A program made the translations under genes and the position numbers. Under the pieces are notes generated by a model that was given only the letters and a program-made list of their open reading frames with translations, was not told the DNA's origin and made no database searches. Below, in pieces: positions 17,720-27,164 of a stretch of 64,000 nucleotides of DNA. The DNA is from Psychroflexus maritimus. Its GTDB lineage: Bacteria > Bacteroidota > Bacteroidia > Flavobacteriales > Flavobacteriaceae. The stretch is taken from contig NZ_JAANAS010000050.1 in NCBI RefSeq assembly GCF_011089875.1, positions 51,992 to 115,991 of the forward strand. Direction: 5' to 3'. The first letter of the stretch is position 1, and each line of letters opens with the position of its first letter.

Positions 17720-19273
17720 ATGAATAGCATGAACAAGGAATTAATTGTTAGATCAGGTTCCAATGCTGTAGATTTTGCTTTATTAAAAGAGGGGAGATTA
17801 ATTGAGCTACATCAAGAAACGGATGACCATAAGTTTTCTGTAGGCGATGTTTACTTAGCAAAAATCAGAAAGGCACTGCCTGGACTAAATGCAGCTTTTG
17901 TAAATGTTGGCTATGAAAAGGATGGTTTTTTACACTATCACGACTTAGGCCCACAAATGAAATCAATGATGAAATTTACCAAAGCAGTGGGTTCAGGTAA
18001 ATTAAAAAATTTTAGATTGGATAAGTTTTCATTTGATGAAGACATTGAAAAAAATGGAGTAATATCAGATGTACTTCATTCCAATCAATCCATATTAGTA
18101 CAAATTGTAAAAGAACCAATTTCTACTAAAGGACCAAGATTAAGCTCAGAAATATCACTAGCAGGAAGGTATGTAGTTTTAGTTCCATTTTCAGACCGTA
18201 TTTCAGTTTCACAAAAAATTGAAAGTAAAGAAGAGAAATTAAGACTGAAACGACTAGTAAAAAGTATTCGACCAAAAGGATTTAGCGTAATTGTTAGAAC
18301 CGTAGCCGAAGGCAAAAAAGTAGCCGACCTAGATAGTGACCTCCAAAATCTCCTTCAACGTTGGGATAAAATGTGTAAAAAAATCCCGAAAGCAAATCCA
18401 CCTTTTAAAGTCCTAGGGGAAGTGAATAAAGCTTCCTCAATTTTAAGAGATATTTTTAATGATACGTTCTCAGGTATAATTGCTGATGATGATGAAATTT
18501 ATCATCAAATTAAAGATTATATCAGCGAAATATCGCCTAAAAAAGAATCCATAGTTTCTATGTATAAATCTAAAGTTCCAATTTTTGAAAAGTATGGAAT
18601 TGAGCGCCAAATAAAAACTTCTTTTGGTAAAACTGTTACCATGAAAAAAGGAGCTTATTTAGTTATTGAACATACTGAAGCTATGCACGTTATTGATGTA
18701 AATAGCGGTAACCGAAGTAATAAAGCAAAAAATCAAGAAAATACCGCATTAGAGGTAAATATGATTAGTGCAGCAGAAATTGCAAGACAATTGAGATTAC
18801 GCGATATGGGCGGAATTATTGTTGTTGATTTTATAGACATGCACCAGTCTGAACATAGAAAAAAACTCTATGACTTTCTTCGTGAAGAAATGAATGATGA
18901 CCGGGCAAAACATAAAATCTTACCCCCCAGTAGATTTGGTTTAATACAAATTACAAGGCAACGAGTTAGGCCTGAAATAGATATTAAAACTAGAGAAGAG
19001 GATCCTAATAAAAATGGAGAAATTGAAGCTCCAATTGTTGTTATTAATAAAATTAATACCGATTTACTTAAAGTATTGAGTACAAATAAAAGTAAAAAAA
19101 TTACTTTGGCAGCTCATCCGTTTATTGCAGCATACCTCACAAGAGGTTTTCCTTCTCAACGTAGCAAATGGTTTTTTGACCATAAAAAATGGGTTAAAAT
19201 TCAATCCAGAGATGCTTACAACTACTTAGAATATCATTTCTTAAATGGAGATGGAAAAGAAATTAAAATTTAA
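17720..19273 (+). CDS. rng: ribonuclease E/G family protein
   Basis: A 517-residue endoribonuclease of the RNase G size class. It begins with an S1-like RNA-binding region (SVGDVYLAKIRKALPGLNAAFVNVGYEKDGF without a break) and has the catalytic metal motifs HVIDVNSGN and GGIIVVDFIDM. RNase E's long C-terminal scaffold is absent. It acts in mRNA decay and rRNA maturation. The first ATG is at 17720, with a second in-frame ATG at 17729 as an alternative start. A strong terminator follows directly. Confidence 0.9.
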   Translation: MNSMNKELIVRSGSNAVDFALLKEGRLIELHQETDDHKFSVGDVYLAKIRKALPGLNAAFVNVGYEKDGFLHYHDLGPQMKSMMKFTKAVGSGKLKNFRLDKFSFDEDIEKNGVISDVLHSNQSILVQIVKEPISTKGPRLSSEISLAGRYVVLVPFSDRISVSQKIESKEEKLRLKRLVKSIRPKGFSVIVRTVAEGKKVADLDSDLQNLLQRWDKMCKKIPKANPPFKVLGEVNKASSILRDIFNDTFSGIIADDDEIYHQIKDYISEISPKKESIVSMYKSKVPIFEKYGIERQIKTSFGKTVTMKKGAYLVIEHTEAMHVIDVNSGNRSNKAKNQENTALEVNMISAAEIARQLRLRDMGGIIVVDFIDMHQSEHRKKLYDFLREEMNDDRAKHKILPPSRFGLIQITRQRVRPEIDIKTREEDPNKNGEIEAPIVVINKINTDLLKVLSTNKSKKITLAAHPFIAAYLTRGFPSQRSKWFFDHKKWVKIQSRDAYNYLEYHFLNGDGKEIKI

Positions 19274-19310
19274 AAAAACCCGAATCGTTTTTAATGATTC
19301 GGGTTTTTTT
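19272..19310 (+). terminator. terminator after the RNase G gene
   Basis: CCCGAATC (19279-19286) and GATTCGGG (19296-19303) form a perfect stem with a 9-base loop, flanked by an A-run and a T-run, so it can stop transcription from both sides: the RNase gene from the left and the GT9 gene from the right. Confidence 0.9.
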
Positions 19311-19328
19311 GTGCGCAATCTTCAACTA

Positions 19329-20375
19329 TTATTTCTCCAGAATGATAGTTTTAATTCGATTAACAATGGCTTGTTCATCAATACTATGCATTAGGTTTTC
19401 ATATCCTTTTACTTCCTTTTTACCATAAATAGAAGTAGGTAATAAGGGGTATTGATTTAAATCTGGAAGAAATTGATTTTCTTTTAATTGACCAAAAGGA
19501 GCAAAACCTGCAAAAGGATGAGTAGCTCCCCAGATAGTTATTACAGGAACTTGAAACATAGCGGCTAAATGACCATTTCCACTATCCATCGAAATCATTA
19601 ATTTTAAGTTCGAAATAAGCGCAAGTTCTGCTTTAAAATCAAACTTTCCTGCAACAACTTGTACTTGATTGTGCTTTCCTTTTAGTTGATGAAGCGCATT
19701 CACTTCATCTTTTCCTCCGCCAAAAAGTAAAAGCTGAATATTGGTTTGTTCAATAATTAATTCAATTAATTTTTTTGATTTTTCTTTAGGATAAGCTTTG
19801 GGATGATGTGCTGCAAATGGAGCAAAACCTATATATTTTTTTTCTGCCTCAATGCCTAAACCTGTTTTAATAGAATTTCCTATTTCTAATTTTTTAGCTT
19901 CCAATTTTCTTTTTAAATTAATAGGAAAACCTAGCTTTTCAAAAACATCTGCATAACGTTGATGACTTGATTTAAGCGGATGTATTTTCTTCGTTTTTAG
20001 TTTGGTTAATTCTTTTTTTTCTTTTCTTCCTTTGTTAATTTTTTTAATTTTCATGCCTTTTAGGGCAAAGAACTTTCTTAAGATTTTGGATCGTAATACA
20101 TTGTGAACATCAGCAACGGCATCAATATCATCAGGCAATTCAGAAGAAAGTTTAAATAAGCCAGCTACTCCTTTATGTTTTCCTTTTACTTCAGCTACAT
20201 AAATATTTACAAAATCTAAATGCGCAAATAGGTGACTAAAGAAAGGCTTGGTTAAAACGCTAATTTTCAGCCTAGGGTAGGTAGCATGTACAATTTCAAG
20301 AACAGGAATTAGCATAGCTACATCTCCCATAGCAGATAGACGTATAACTAAAATATGTTCAATTTTTTGTTTCAA
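19329..20375 (-). CDS. glycosyltransferase family 9 (heptosyltransferase-like)
   Basis: A 348-residue GT9 protein. It opens ILVIRLSAMGDVAMLIPVLE, the typical ADP-heptose:LPS heptosyltransferase start, and has FAPFAAHHPKAYP and SMDSGNGHLAAMFQVPVITI in the nucleotide-sugar-binding half. It probably transfers a sugar to lipopolysaccharide or another surface glycan; the exact donor is not determinable. It follows the DUF4254 gene after 6 bases on the same strand, a pairing I know from other Bacteroidota. Confidence 0.87.
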   Translation of the reverse strand: MKQKIEHILVIRLSAMGDVAMLIPVLEIVHATYPRLKISVLTKPFFSHLFAHLDFVNIYVAEVKGKHKGVAGLFKLSSELPDDIDAVADVHNVLRSKILRKFFALKGMKIKKINKGRKEKKELTKLKTKKIHPLKSSHQRYADVFEKLGFPINLKRKLEAKKLEIGNSIKTGLGIEAEKKYIGFAPFAAHHPKAYPKEKSKKLIELIIEQTNIQLLLFGGGKDEVNALHQLKGKHNQVQVVAGKFDFKAELALISNLKLMISMDSGNGHLAAMFQVPVITIWGATHPFAGFAPFGQLKENQFLPDLNQYPLLPTSIYGKKEVKGYENLMHSIDEQAIVNRIKTIILEK

Positions 20376-20381
20376 GACGAT

Positions 20382-20990
20382 TTATTTTTTCCCTCTTAAA
20401 ACAGGATTTAATTCATCATCATTATACATTTTCATTTGTTTATATACTTTCATATATTTTTCTCCATGTTGGATGTCTTCTAAAAGCTGATCTATGGCTA
20501 ACGAAAGGTCTTTTTGTTGCTCTAAAAGAACATTCAATTTTGTTTTACAAGCTATTTGGTGTTCTTGAGAAGCAGCTGTTCGATTGGCTTCTTCGTTCAT
20601 ATGATAAACCTTCAAAGCTAAAATAGAAAGCCGGTCAATTCCCCATGCTGGACTTTCAGTGTTGATTTTAGCTCCTTTTTTTACTTTAACTTCCTTATAT
20701 TTTTCAAGAAAATAGGCGTCTATGTACTCTACTGTATCGGTTCGATCTTGATTAGAAGCATCTATTTTTCGCTTTAAAATTAGGGCATTCTCAGGAGAAA
20801 TTTCAGGATCTCTAATTAAATCTTCAAAATGCCACTGCACAGTGTCAATCCAACACTTTCTATATAAAAGATGAGCAATCAACTCTTTTTCTGCATCGTA
20901 AGGGTTTTTAAACTCTTGCTCAACATCGTCTTTAATATGGTATTTTTTAATTACATCAATAAAAATAGTATTTGCCTTTTCAGAAATCAT
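20382..20990 (-). CDS. DUF4254 family protein
   Basis: A 202-residue, mostly alpha-helical soluble protein recognised as DUF4254 (YRKCWIDTVQWHFEDLIRDP; SPAWGIDRLSILALKVYHM). The biochemical function is unknown. It sits immediately upstream of, and 6 bases from, a GT9 glycosyltransferase gene, suggesting a joint role in cell-surface glycan synthesis. There is no signal peptide or membrane segment. Confidence 0.85.
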   Translation of the reverse strand: MISEKANTIFIDVIKKYHIKDDVEQEFKNPYDAEKELIAHLLYRKCWIDTVQWHFEDLIRDPEISPENALILKRKIDASNQDRTDTVEYIDAYFLEKYKEVKVKKGAKINTESPAWGIDRLSILALKVYHMNEEANRTAASQEHQIACKTKLNVLLEQQKDLSLAIDQLLEDIQHGEKYMKVYKQMKMYNDDELNPVLRGKK

Positions 20991-21008
20991 AGTATATTAT
21001 TTAAGTTA

Positions 21009-21016
21009 CAAAAGTA
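21009..21016 (-). promoter_or_regulatory. -7 element upstream of DUF4254-GT9
   Basis: On the minus strand this reads TACTTTTG, matching TAnnTTTG, 18 bases before the DUF4254 start. No clear TTG partner is seen at the expected distance, so only the -7 half is supported. Confidence 0.45.
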
Positions 21017-21085
21017 AGGTTTTTAGCTAATTTATTTCATAAATGCTATAGTTTGTCTTTTATTTTTGAGCCAAACCATTAAAGT

Positions 21086-21997
21086 TTAAATATATTGGTT
21101 AATGTATGTAAAAAGCGATAAGCTAATAAGTAAAATCCATACAAGCTCGTGTATCCATTTTTTTAATCTAAGCTGAAAAAATTCGGCAGCAATAGGTGAT
21201 AGAGGAAAAAGACAAATGGCATAAAACGCAGGAGTACCAACTTCTAAAAAACTTACTATTGCGCTTACAGATAGCACAGAAATAAGTAACAGATTCAGTT
21301 GAATTTTCTTCAAAACTTGAGCTTTTTGCAAGAAGCCTGGAAAACTCACAATGCAAATAATTAACAGCACTAAAATATACAGGAAGTTGGGTGTGAAGTA
21401 CCACGATAAATCTAAGCTAATTGTAGCAACGTATTCTTGAAGTTTAAAATATTCTCCATAAAGAATAATAGTTACAGCATTGGCAAGAATAATCGCACCA
21501 CCAAGTGTAATTATTGGAATTAGGTAATTAGCAAATTGATTAACTGAAAGTATTAAGTTAGCTAGCCAAATTAACAACAGAAGCAAAATAAAATTAGGTT
21601 CAAAAAAACTGGCAATAATTAACCAGGCTGAAGCTTCAAAGGTTTTTTTCTTGAGCAATGTTTCATTTAGCATACTTATTAATCGTCTAAAAAACAAGCC
21701 TATAAATAAAAGAACGAGCCAGCTAGTGGTATCCTCAAACAAGGGAATTAAAGAAATTAACCCCAATGTAAATAAGCTTATACCAAACGAATTTTGTTGA
21801 TTAATTTTATTTTTTCTAATAATGAAATTTTGAAGAAATATAATAAGTGTAATTAGACCTGTATTAATAATTGAGTTTTTAAGGCCTAAACTTTCCTTAT
21901 TGTAGCTTAAAACCTGAACCAAGTAAGCCACCCAACTCAATAAAATAAGAAAAAACAAAACAATTGGTTTCGATTGTCGAAAAAACTTGGTTAACAT
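21086..21997 (-). CDS. DUF6427-type polytopic membrane protein
   Basis: A 303-residue, very hydrophobic protein with about nine or ten membrane helices and short loops; its start is taken at MLTKFFRQSKPIVLFF. A longer frame upstream would overlap the divergent small gene and adds a non-hydrophobic 50-residue stretch, so it was not chosen. It matches what I know as DUF6427, which in flavobacteria is found divergent to a DUF6341 gene, as here. No transport or enzyme motif was recognised. Confidence 0.75.
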   Translation of the reverse strand: MLTKFFRQSKPIVLFFLILLSWVAYLVQVLSYNKESLGLKNSIINTGLITLIIFLQNFIIRKNKINQQNSFGISLFTLGLISLIPLFEDTTSWLVLLFIGLFFRRLISMLNETLLKKKTFEASAWLIIASFFEPNFILLLLLIWLANLILSVNQFANYLIPIITLGGAIILANAVTIILYGEYFKLQEYVATISLDLSWYFTPNFLYILVLLIICIVSFPGFLQKAQVLKKIQLNLLLISVLSVSAIVSFLEVGTPAFYAICLFPLSPIAAEFFQLRLKKWIHELVWILLISLSLFTYINQYI

Positions 21998-22017
21998 AAA
22001 ATATATCTTTATTTTTG
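21987..22017 (+). promoter_or_regulatory. promoter of the DUF6341-type gene
   Basis: TTG at 21987-21989 and TATTTTTG at 22010-22017 are 20 bases apart, in good agreement with the Bacteroidota consensus and 26 bases upstream of the ATG. The TTG lies inside the 5' end of the divergent DUF6427 gene. Confidence 0.65.
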
Positions 22018-22043
22018 CAATATAAACATTTACAGATATAGGC

Positions 22044-22274
22044 ATGAAAGATTTTTTTGAAGGAATTGCAGCATTACACGAAGAAGTACTTTTTTTACCT
22101 TTAGACCTCTTAAGAGATTTGCAGGATGAATCTTGGTGGGCAGCCAATGCTCTAAATTGGGTTTTTATGATTATTTGTTTTGTTGCTTTTCTATACTGGA
22201 TGAAGCAACTAAAAGCTTATGGCCAAGAAGGAACTGAACGTACAGATGTGAAATCTCATGAATTTTTAGGATAA
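22044..22274 (+). CDS. DUF6341-type small membrane protein
   Basis: A 76-residue protein with an acidic N-terminal segment (KDFFEGIAALHEEVLFLPLD), one membrane helix (about residues 37-53, WVFMIICFVAFLYWM) and a polar C-terminus. It matches the small protein that accompanies the DUF6427 gene in flavobacteria. The function is unknown. It is divergently arranged from that gene and closed by a strong terminator. Confidence 0.78.
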   Translation: MKDFFEGIAALHEEVLFLPLDLLRDLQDESWWAANALNWVFMIICFVAFLYWMKQLKAYGQEGTERTDVKSHEFLG

Positions 22275-22293
22275 GTCCACAAGAATAAAGATA

Positions 22294-22324
22294 ATAATAA
22301 AGCCCCAATTTGGGGCTTTATTAT
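22294..22324 (+). terminator. terminator between convergent genes
   Basis: GCCCCA (22302-22307) pairs with TGGGGC (22311-22316) across a 3-base loop, extended by TAATAAA/TTTATTA arms. The A- and T-rich flanks allow it to serve the DUF6341 gene and the converging acidic-protein gene. Confidence 0.88.
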
Positions 22325-22342
22325 TTAGCTAAATTAATTTTA

Positions 22343-23383
22343 TTATTCTTCAAATCTACTTGCTACAATAGAAATAAACCGAGATTCAAAACTTTCTTTG
22401 TCCTCCCAATTGTACTCAGGCTTAACAGCGCTTTCAATAAATTTTTTAGCCTCTTCAAAAGAATGCATGGTGTTTAACTGTGATAAAACACGGTTGTAAT
22501 CTTCTACATTACCATCAAATAATTGCCTTGTAAAAGCTAGCCGATCGTTCAGCCCTATTTTAATTCCTTTTTTGAGATGATCATTCAATGATTTTTTCTC
22601 TGGCGAAAATAAATCGGCTGTAGTTTTTGGTTGTATGGGCTCGTCATCTTTTTCTGGAACTTCATTTTCTGTTGCTTCAGCTTTGGGGTAAGCTAAATTA
22701 GCTTCCTCTTTGTTTGCTTCGGCAGTAGATTCTTCATCAGATTTAGTTTCAAAAACATCGGTAGAAAATTGCTCTTCAGGTTTTTCTGTTTGCTGTTCTT
22801 TTTCTTTATTTTTGCTTATTTCTTTTGCTTTTTCAAAGAGTGGTAAATCATCAAAATGAACGCCAAAGTCTTCTTCGTTATGGTTTGATGTTTTTGTGTT
22901 TTCTTCTGTTGAAGCAGAAATTTCATCTTTGTTAGAAACGCTTTCTTCTTCAGTAGCACTAGAAGTTTGACTAGTTTTGGTTGAATCAATGTTTTCTGAA
23001 GAACTAGAATCATCGTAATCTTCTAACAAAGCTTCGCTTTCTTTTTTTGCTTCAATTTTTTTTGATGAAGCATCAGAAGTTTCAATTAATGTTTCACCTT
23101 CAAGACTTTCACTATTTACATCTTCAGGCATTTTTCTTTTATTAGAAGGTTTTTCAGCCGAAGTTTTATAGTTTTCAAATTCATTGTAAAAAGCTTCAAA
23201 AAAGTCATTTTTACCTATACTCGGTTGGCTTCCTTCAAAGTGTTTTTCAGCAAAAGAGAGCAAACTTAACTTTTCATAAAGTTGCTTTGCTTGTATTTTT
23301 AATTCGTTTACATTAGAACGATTTTTCATTTTTAATAGGCTGTGTGCCAAACTCATTAACTCGTCTTCTAATATTTTCTTCAT
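22343..23383 (-). CDS. acidic, low-complexity protein with conserved ends
   Basis: A 346-residue soluble protein without signal peptide. The N-terminal 70 residues are helical (LEDELMSLAHSLLKMKNRSN). Residues of about 75-260 are a disordered Ser/Glu/Lys/Thr-rich stretch, and the last 85 form a compact domain (GIKIGLNDRLAFTRQLFDGN). The C-terminal block looks like a conserved flavobacterial domain of unknown function. The gene diverges from thymidine kinase. The arrangement of two folded ends joined by an acidic tether suggests a cytoplasmic scaffold or interaction protein, but nothing in the sequence fixes a function. Confidence 0.7.
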   Translation of the reverse strand: MKKILEDELMSLAHSLLKMKNRSNVNELKIQAKQLYEKLSLLSFAEKHFEGSQPSIGKNDFFEAFYNEFENYKTSAEKPSNKRKMPEDVNSESLEGETLIETSDASSKKIEAKKESEALLEDYDDSSSSENIDSTKTSQTSSATEEESVSNKDEISASTEENTKTSNHNEEDFGVHFDDLPLFEKAKEISKNKEKEQQTEKPEEQFSTDVFETKSDEESTAEANKEEANLAYPKAEATENEVPEKDDEPIQPKTTADLFSPEKKSLNDHLKKGIKIGLNDRLAFTRQLFDGNVEDYNRVLSQLNTMHSFEEAKKFIESAVKPEYNWEDKESFESRFISIVASRFEE

Positions 23384-23483
23384 AACTTTATGACTTACTT
23401 TTTTTATAGCTTTTATTTTTTACTAATTTTACTGATTGAAAAAAATTAAATAGTTTAATTTTAATAAGCGACTAAATTACAAA

Positions 23484-24128
23484 ATGTTTCTCGAAAATAC
23501 AGTTAATCAAGAAGAGCAATTTGGGTGGATAGAGGTAATTTGCGGAAGTATGTTTTCTGGGAAAACCGAAGAATTGATTAGACGCCTTAAACGCGCTAAG
23601 TTTGCTAAACAGCGGGTAGAGATTTTTAAGCCCCAAGTAGATACTAGGTATGATGAAGAAAATGTAGTTTCTCATGATGATAATCACATTCGCTCAACTC
23701 CGGTACCTGCGGCGGCAAATATTAGATTATTGGCAGACGGTTGCGATGTAATTGGTATAGATGAGGCGCAGTTTTTTGATCAAGAAATTGTGCGTGTTTG
23801 TAACGATTTGGCTAACCAAGGAATACGAGTTATTGTTGCGGGATTAGACATGGACTTTAAAGGAAACCCTTTTGGGCCAATGCCGTATTTAATGGCCACA
23901 GCAGAATACGTTACTAAAGTTCATGCGGTTTGCACAAGAACGGGAAACTTAGCTCAGTATAGTTTTAGAAAATCTACTAAAGATGAGTTGGTTTTATTGG
24001 GTGAAACCGAAGCCTACGAACCTCTAAGTAGGGCCGCTTTTTATAAAGCAATTAGAGAAGATAAATTGAAAGATGTAAAGGTTAATGAAGTTAAAGTAGT
24101 TGCTCCAAAAGAAAATAAAAATGCCTAA
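23484..24128 (+). CDS. tdk: thymidine kinase
   Basis: A type II thymidine kinase of 214 residues that phosphorylates thymidine with ATP. The P-loop is [15 protein letters not shown], the Walker B-like motif is GIDEAQFF, and the thymidine-binding lasso region ends [20 protein letters not shown]. In that lasso only one Cys is present where many homologues have a CxxC zinc-binding pair. The last codons overlap the alanine racemase start by 8 bases, indicating coupled translation. Confidence 0.94.
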   Translation: MFLENTVNQEEQFGWIEVICGSMFSGKTEELIRRLKRAKFAKQRVEIFKPQVDTRYDEENVVSHDDNHIRSTPVPAAANIRLLADGCDVIGIDEAQFFDQEIVRVCNDLANQGIRVIVAGLDMDFKGNPFGPMPYLMATAEYVTKVHAVCTRTGNLAQYSFRKSTKDELVLLGETEAYEPLSRAAFYKAIREDKLKDVKVNEVKVVAPKENKNA

Positions 24129-25230
24129 AATCAAAGAAACACGACTGGAAATTGATTTAAAGGCCTTAGCTCATAATTTTAATGTAGTCAAAAGTCAGCT
24201 GCCACCTTCTACTCAAATTATGGGAGTAGTAAAAGCTTTTGCCTATGGTACAGATTCTATTGTTGTGGGTGAAAAACTTGTAGAATTAGGCGCTTCTCAT
24301 TTAGCTGTTGCTTATATTGAGGAAGGAATGCGTTTTAGAAGGCGAGGAATAAAAGTGCCTATTTTAGTTTTTTATCCTCAGTTGGAAGACTTATCCAAGC
24401 TTATAAAATACAATTTAATTCCTAGTGTTTATAACTTTTACTTTTTAGAAACACTTCAAAAGCGATTGAATCGAAGAAAAATAAATCACTTTCCTATTCA
24501 TATCAAAATAAATACAGGAATGAATAGGCTAGGATTTGATTTGGAAGACTTATCTATGGTAAAAGAAAATTTGCTTGCGTATAATCGAGTAAAAGTAGTA
24601 GGTCTTTTTTCGCATCTTTCTGCAGCTGGAAATGAAAAAGAAAACGATTTTACCAACCAACAACTAAATAAATTTAGCTTGGCAAGAAGTTTTTTTAAAA
24701 ATGAAATTACTACAAACTTTATATCTCATTTAGCTAATTCTAGCGGTATTTTATCTCATTCTGATATTGCTTACGATATGGTTAGAGCAGGAATTGCACT
24801 TTATGGTTATGGAAATAATGCCAAAGAGCAAAGCCTTTTAAAACCAGTGGCTAGTTTAAAAACTATTATAGCCCAGCTCAGAGAAATTCCTAAAGAAGCC
24901 AGTGTTGGATACGACCGAAAGTTTAAAGCTAAACAGCCAACAATGATTGCCACTTTACCGCTTGGTTATGCTGATGGCATCTCAAGGATTTACGGTAACG
25001 GAAATGCTCAAGTGCTAATTCAGGGACAAAAAGCTTCTATTGTAGGTAATGTCTGTATGGATACCTTAATGCTAGATGTCACAGGAATTAATTGTAAGGA
25101 AGGAGATGAGGTTGAGATTTTTGGACAACAGCATTCAGCTTTGGCATTTGATAAAAACAAACAAAGTATTCCTTACGAATTGATTACCAGAATATCTAGA
25201 CGTGTAACACGTGTTTTTTTAGACGAGTAA
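24121..25230 (+). CDS. alr: alanine racemase
   Basis: A PLP enzyme that makes D-alanine for peptidoglycan. The start is taken at ATG 24121 ([20 protein letters not shown]), which gives the normal N-terminus; a longer frame from 24100 adds only seven residues. The PLP lysine is Lys38 in VVKAFAYG. The catalytic tyrosine is probably in SVGYDRKF, and the C-terminal beta domain carries [11 protein letters not shown] and GNVCMD. The final product is 369 residues. It overlaps tdk by 8 bases. Confidence 0.93.
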   Translation: MPKIKETRLEIDLKALAHNFNVVKSQLPPSTQIMGVVKAFAYGTDSIVVGEKLVELGASHLAVAYIEEGMRFRRRGIKVPILVFYPQLEDLSKLIKYNLIPSVYNFYFLETLQKRLNRRKINHFPIHIKINTGMNRLGFDLEDLSMVKENLLAYNRVKVVGLFSHLSAAGNEKENDFTNQQLNKFSLARSFFKNEITTNFISHLANSSGILSHSDIAYDMVRAGIALYGYGNNAKEQSLLKPVASLKTIIAQLREIPKEASVGYDRKFKAKQPTMIATLPLGYADGISRIYGNGNAQVLIQGQKASIVGNVCMDTLMLDVTGINCKEGDEVEIFGQQHSALAFDKNKQSIPYELITRISRRVTRVFLDE

Positions 25231-25279
25231 GTAGTTTAGTTTTATTAAAAAAACTATTTTTGTCGCAATCTTATGGCCA

Positions 25280-26062
25280 ATGAAATCATTCAACTATAAA
25301 CAAACTCCAATCTATTATCAGGATGAAGGAGAAGGAAAACCACTTTTATTGATACACGGGTTTTTAGAAAATTCTTCTATGTGGAATGATTTTACCAAAC
25401 TTTGGAAATCAAATTTTAGGGTAATACGCATAGATTTACCGGGCCATGGAAACACAGCTGCACATACCTATCTTCACTCAATGGCCTTTTACGCTCAAGT
25501 TTGCCATCAATTTATAACTGATTTAAAACTTGAAAAAACAATTGTTGTGGGGCATTCAATGGGGGGATACATAGGCTTAGAGTTAATTCATCAATTTCCA
25601 GATAAAATAGACCAACTGATTCTTTTAAATTCAACAGCACTTGCTGATTCTGAAGAACGAAAAGCAGAACGAACTAGAGCCGTTAAAGCTATACAGCAAT
25701 TTCCAGAAGCATTTGTTAGCATGGCCGTTAAAAACCTGTTCTTGCCTGAAAATCAAAATCGTTTAAAACAAGCTATAGAACAGGCTATTGCTGAAGCAAA
25801 AAAATGTACTACGCAAGGAATAATTGCTACTTTAGAGGGCTTAAAGACTAGAAAAAATCATCAAGAAACTTTAGCTAAAACAAAGGTAAAATCGACTATA
25901 GTTGCTGGTAAAAAAGACCAAGTGGTTAACTATGCACCCACTAAACAACTAGCAAAAGAAACCTCTACTAGATTAGTTAGTTTGCCAGGTGGACACATGA
26001 GTCATTTAGAGTTTCCACAAGAAACTTTTGAAATCATTTCTAATTTAATAGCTAAGGAATGA
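25280..26062 (+). CDS. alpha/beta hydrolase
   Basis: A 260-residue cytoplasmic alpha/beta hydrolase. LLLIHGFLENSSMW forms the oxyanion region, VVGHSMGGYIG carries nucleophile Ser93, and the catalytic His is in GGHMSHLEFP. It resembles small esterase or acyl-transfer hydrolases of the MenH/BioH kind, but the substrate is not predictable. Its stop overlaps the start of the PagL-like gene by four bases. Confidence 0.85.
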   Translation: MKSFNYKQTPIYYQDEGEGKPLLLIHGFLENSSMWNDFTKLWKSNFRVIRIDLPGHGNTAAHTYLHSMAFYAQVCHQFITDLKLEKTIVVGHSMGGYIGLELIHQFPDKIDQLILLNSTALADSEERKAERTRAVKAIQQFPEAFVSMAVKNLFLPENQNRLKQAIEQAIAEAKKCTTQGIIATLEGLKTRKNHQETLAKTKVKSTIVAGKKDQVVNYAPTKQLAKETSTRLVSLPGGHMSHLEFPQETFEIISNLIAKE

Positions 26063-27162
26063 AATTAAAACTCTTCGCTATACTATTTTTTTTGGTATTC
26101 ACTTTTTCAAGGGCTCAAGAAAAGAACTATTCACATACCTTTAGTGCTGATTATTTGTTTGGACAAATTATGCTTCATCGCCCAAACATATCTCACTTGT
26201 TACAAGGGCCAACCAATGGTGTTTTGGTTTCTTGGCGTCAAAATACTTATGGATTTAAAGAATGGGAACAACGTTACAATTATCCCTCCTTTGGTGCTTC
26301 TTTTTTGCATCAATACATGGGGAACTCAAGCTTAGGCGAAGCGTATAGTTTGCAAGGAGATTACTATTTTTATTTTTGGAAACGAAAATTGAACCTTAGA
26401 GTAGGCACTGGTTTAGCCTATATGACCAACCCGTTCGATTTAGAAAATAATCCTAAAAATACAGCCTACGGATCCAGGTTTTTAGGTAGTTTTTTAATTG
26501 GCTTCAATTATGAAAAAAATAAGCTTTGGAATACTCCACTAGGAATTAAAATGGGTGGTTTTTTAGTTCATTATTCCAACGGAAAAACTAAATCACCCAA
26601 TACAAGTACAAATAATTATGGAATTCAAATCGGATTAATTTATGATTTAGACCACGAAAACCAACCTCAATTTCAGGAAAAAAACTATGCCTCTAAATTT
26701 ACAGAACCGCTTCGTTTTAACTTATCTTTTTCAAGTGGAATGAACGACACTGGTGTTATAGGTGAAAGCAGCCGCCTTTTTGCAGTTTTTACTGGGTATA
26801 TTGACAAACGTTTAAATCCAAAATCTGCAATTCAGCTTGGAGTTGAAGGTTTTTTTACTTCAGCTTTAAGGCATTACATTCGTCATCGGCAATCACTTTT
26901 TCCTAACAATGAAGCTATTCAAGAATTAGACGATTGGCGAAGAGTTGGAGTTTTTGTAGGGCACGAATTATTTATAGGTAAACTTAGCCTTATTACACAA
27001 ATGGGTTATTATGTTTACTATCCCATAGATTACATGAAACGTTATTATTCTAGAGTGGGGATTAAACGTTATTTTAATGATCATTTGTTCCTTTCATTGA
27101 GTTTAAAGACGCATTTGGCACGTGCTGAAGCTATGGAATATGGAATAGGATATAGATTTTAA
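26059..27162 (+). CDS. acyloxyacyl hydrolase/PagL-like outer-membrane protein
   Basis: A signal peptide (LFAILFFLVFTFSRAQ) is followed by a beta-rich protein of about 350 residues. Residues 171-185 read HYSNGKTKSPNTSTN, resembling the HxSN...PN motif of the PagL lipid A 3-O-deacylase family, with His171 and Ser173 as the possible catalytic pair. The Glu expected about 12 residues later in PagL is not evident. A lipid A deacylase or related outer-membrane role is likely but not certain. It overlaps the hydrolase upstream and is 2 bases from the head-GIN gene. Confidence 0.75.
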   Translation: MKLKLFAILFFLVFTFSRAQEKNYSHTFSADYLFGQIMLHRPNISHLLQGPTNGVLVSWRQNTYGFKEWEQRYNYPSFGASFLHQYMGNSSLGEAYSLQGDYYFYFWKRKLNLRVGTGLAYMTNPFDLENNPKNTAYGSRFLGSFLIGFNYEKNKLWNTPLGIKMGGFLVHYSNGKTKSPNTSTNNYGIQIGLIYDLDHENQPQFQEKNYASKFTEPLRFNLSFSSGMNDTGVIGESSRLFAVFTGYIDKRLNPKSAIQLGVEGFFTSALRHYIRHRQSLFPNNEAIQELDDWRRVGVFVGHELFIGKLSLITQMGYYVYYPIDYMKRYYSRVGIKRYFNDHLFLSLSLKTHLARAEAMEYGIGYRF

Positions 27163-27164
27163 AA

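Noticed and set aside
21998..22147. N-terminal extension of the DUF6427 gene
   Set aside because: The extension overlaps the divergent DUF6341-type gene and its promoter and has unlike composition; the ATG at 21997 gives a typical membrane start.
25201..25211. Palindrome CGTGTAACACG as an operator
   Set aside because: It lies in the last codons of the alanine racemase and encodes conserved arginine/valine residues.
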